64,000 bases of DNA, taken from NCBI RefSeq assembly GCF_039555335.1, contig NC_092641.1, positions 37,658,548-37,722,547 of the forward strand, written 5' to 3'. Origin of the DNA: Amphiura filiformis. Its lineage: Eukaryota > Echinodermata > Ophiuroidea > Amphilepidida > Amphiuridae. The notes beneath the pieces were generated by a model. It ran no database searches and was not told where the DNA came from. It was given only the letters and a program-made list of their open reading frames with translations. Numbering within the stretch: the first letter of the stretch is position 1; every line of letters begins with the position of its first letter. The position numbers and the translations under genes are program-made. Below are positions 63,028-64,000 of the stretch, in pieces.

Positions 63028-64000
63028 CTGAAATTACAACAATAATTTTGTCTTGATATTGTATACTTATTACTTTATATTTATACTAAGTTCAATTAGT
63101 TAAGAGTAATATTACATTTTACATATCTACATAGAATACAGATTCTTAAACACTTGAGAACGTTCCTGCAATCTTATTGGTTCTTACCCAGGTTTACCTG
63201 TGTGATATGACACGATATGACACGGGTCAGCGTGCAAAGCGTCGACGCGACACGTGTACTCGCTATTTGGACCAATCGAGGCACACAGCAACAACGGGAC
63301 TGATCGATTTTAAGCCCTAGGTAATTCCTTGCAAAATGTAGGATTTAATTTGATTAAAACTTGTATAATATTTTTATTTGAATTGAAGTGTTTAAGAATG
63401 AGAATAAAAGTATTGTTTTTAGCCGCTGTCGTGCATCTATCATCTCATATAACACGGGCGATATCATTATTTTTGGCGTAAAACAACTCGGCTTCGCCTC
63501 GTTGTTTTACTTAAAATAATGATGCCACCCGTGTATATATGAGACGATAGATGCACTCCAGCTGCTAAAAACAATACCTTTATTCTCTAAATAAATAACA
63601 TTTGTGATGTAATCAAACAAAATGAGTCAGATGTCGGGAATATTGATTTTAAGATAAAGCCAATATTTTTAGCATTCAATTTCCTTTGTATTTTATTGTT
63701 CTGAGCAACACTAAAATTGTCATATCTCTAGAACCGTAAATCTAAGGGGTTTTGAGCAAAACAAAGCTCATTTAATGGAATTGAAAACTAAATTTTCATT
63801 TTGAATGCCATGAGACTCATTTTTCTTGATCGCATCACATTTTTTGTCACATATTTTCAAGACTGCACTATCAATCTGACATTATGAAAAACATAAACAG
63901 GTGATTATACCTGTTCAGTCACCGTGATTCCTCATGTTTTAGTAAATGCTCCCAATTACTCAGCTAGTGGGTTCCTTCATGAAGCGCTGCAGGTATATAT
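63028..64000. other. Upstream intron sequence, no exon seen
   Basis: This stretch precedes the EGF exon, whose phase-1 acceptor shows that coding exons exist further right. I see no convincing exon here. It holds a large foldback element (63401-63586) and outer inverted sequence around 63139 and 63381. Confidence 0.6.
63401..63586. mobile_element. Foldback element
   Basis: Arms AGAATAAAAGTATTGTTTTT.. and ..AAAAACAATACCTTTATTCT pair for most of about 75 bp each side of a GGCTTCGCC loop. TCGTGCATCTATC and GATAGATGCACT also pair. Non-coding. Confidence 0.85.

Overview
The window is eukaryotic. It is A+T-rich, dominated by introns and dispersed repeats, and its coding signal is in short phase-compatible blocks with GT..AG borders, all on the minus strand. 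I reconstruct one very large gene crossing the whole window, open at both ends: about 56 exons (about 9.6 kb coding, about 3,190 residues) read from about 63.0 kb down to base 1. SRCR domains, an EGF module, a PAN/apple-like module, many FN3-like modules and dense MITE/SINE repeats suggest a marine invertebrate, plausibly a deuterostome (echinoderm, hemichordate or amphioxus). I cannot name the species or gene from sequence alone.

Protein order (residues counted from the first exon in the window): EGF (1-42); two nearly identical SRCR domains (43-254); a short polybasic linker; an unrecognised cysteine-rich plus beta-rich region with furin-like sites (about 276-880); an FN3-like unit (880-979); a PAN/apple-like module (979-1049); a long train of FN3-like modules split across exons (about 1049-2823), recognisable by repeated D-x-TPP, W-x-x-F-x-D-P-E-S-G-I and Y-x-W-x-V-G-T motifs; and a C-terminal unrecognised, probably beta-sandwich region (about 2824-3192) that continues left of base 1. 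It is probably an extracellular adhesion or recognition protein. No transmembrane segment or signal peptide lies in the window.

Introns hold many palindromic elements (one MITE-like family has about ten copies), tRNA-related SINE-like pieces, a hairpin-rich array (47.49-49.08 kb), a TGACCT-rich array (9.18-9.65 kb) and other inverted-repeat elements. No second gene and no RNA gene is supported.

The most unusual feature is a recurring architecture. Three introns begin with tandem arrays whose unit is the 3' end of the preceding exon plus its 5' splice site: 6 x 107 bp at 51.85-52.49 kb, about 68 x 46 bp at 38.97-42.12 kb and about 29 x 96 bp at 34.41-37.19 kb. Two further introns carry single extra copies of the same kind (8.45-8.65 kb and about 18.32 kb). 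In the 107-bp array almost all differences between copies are synonymous in the parental reading frame.
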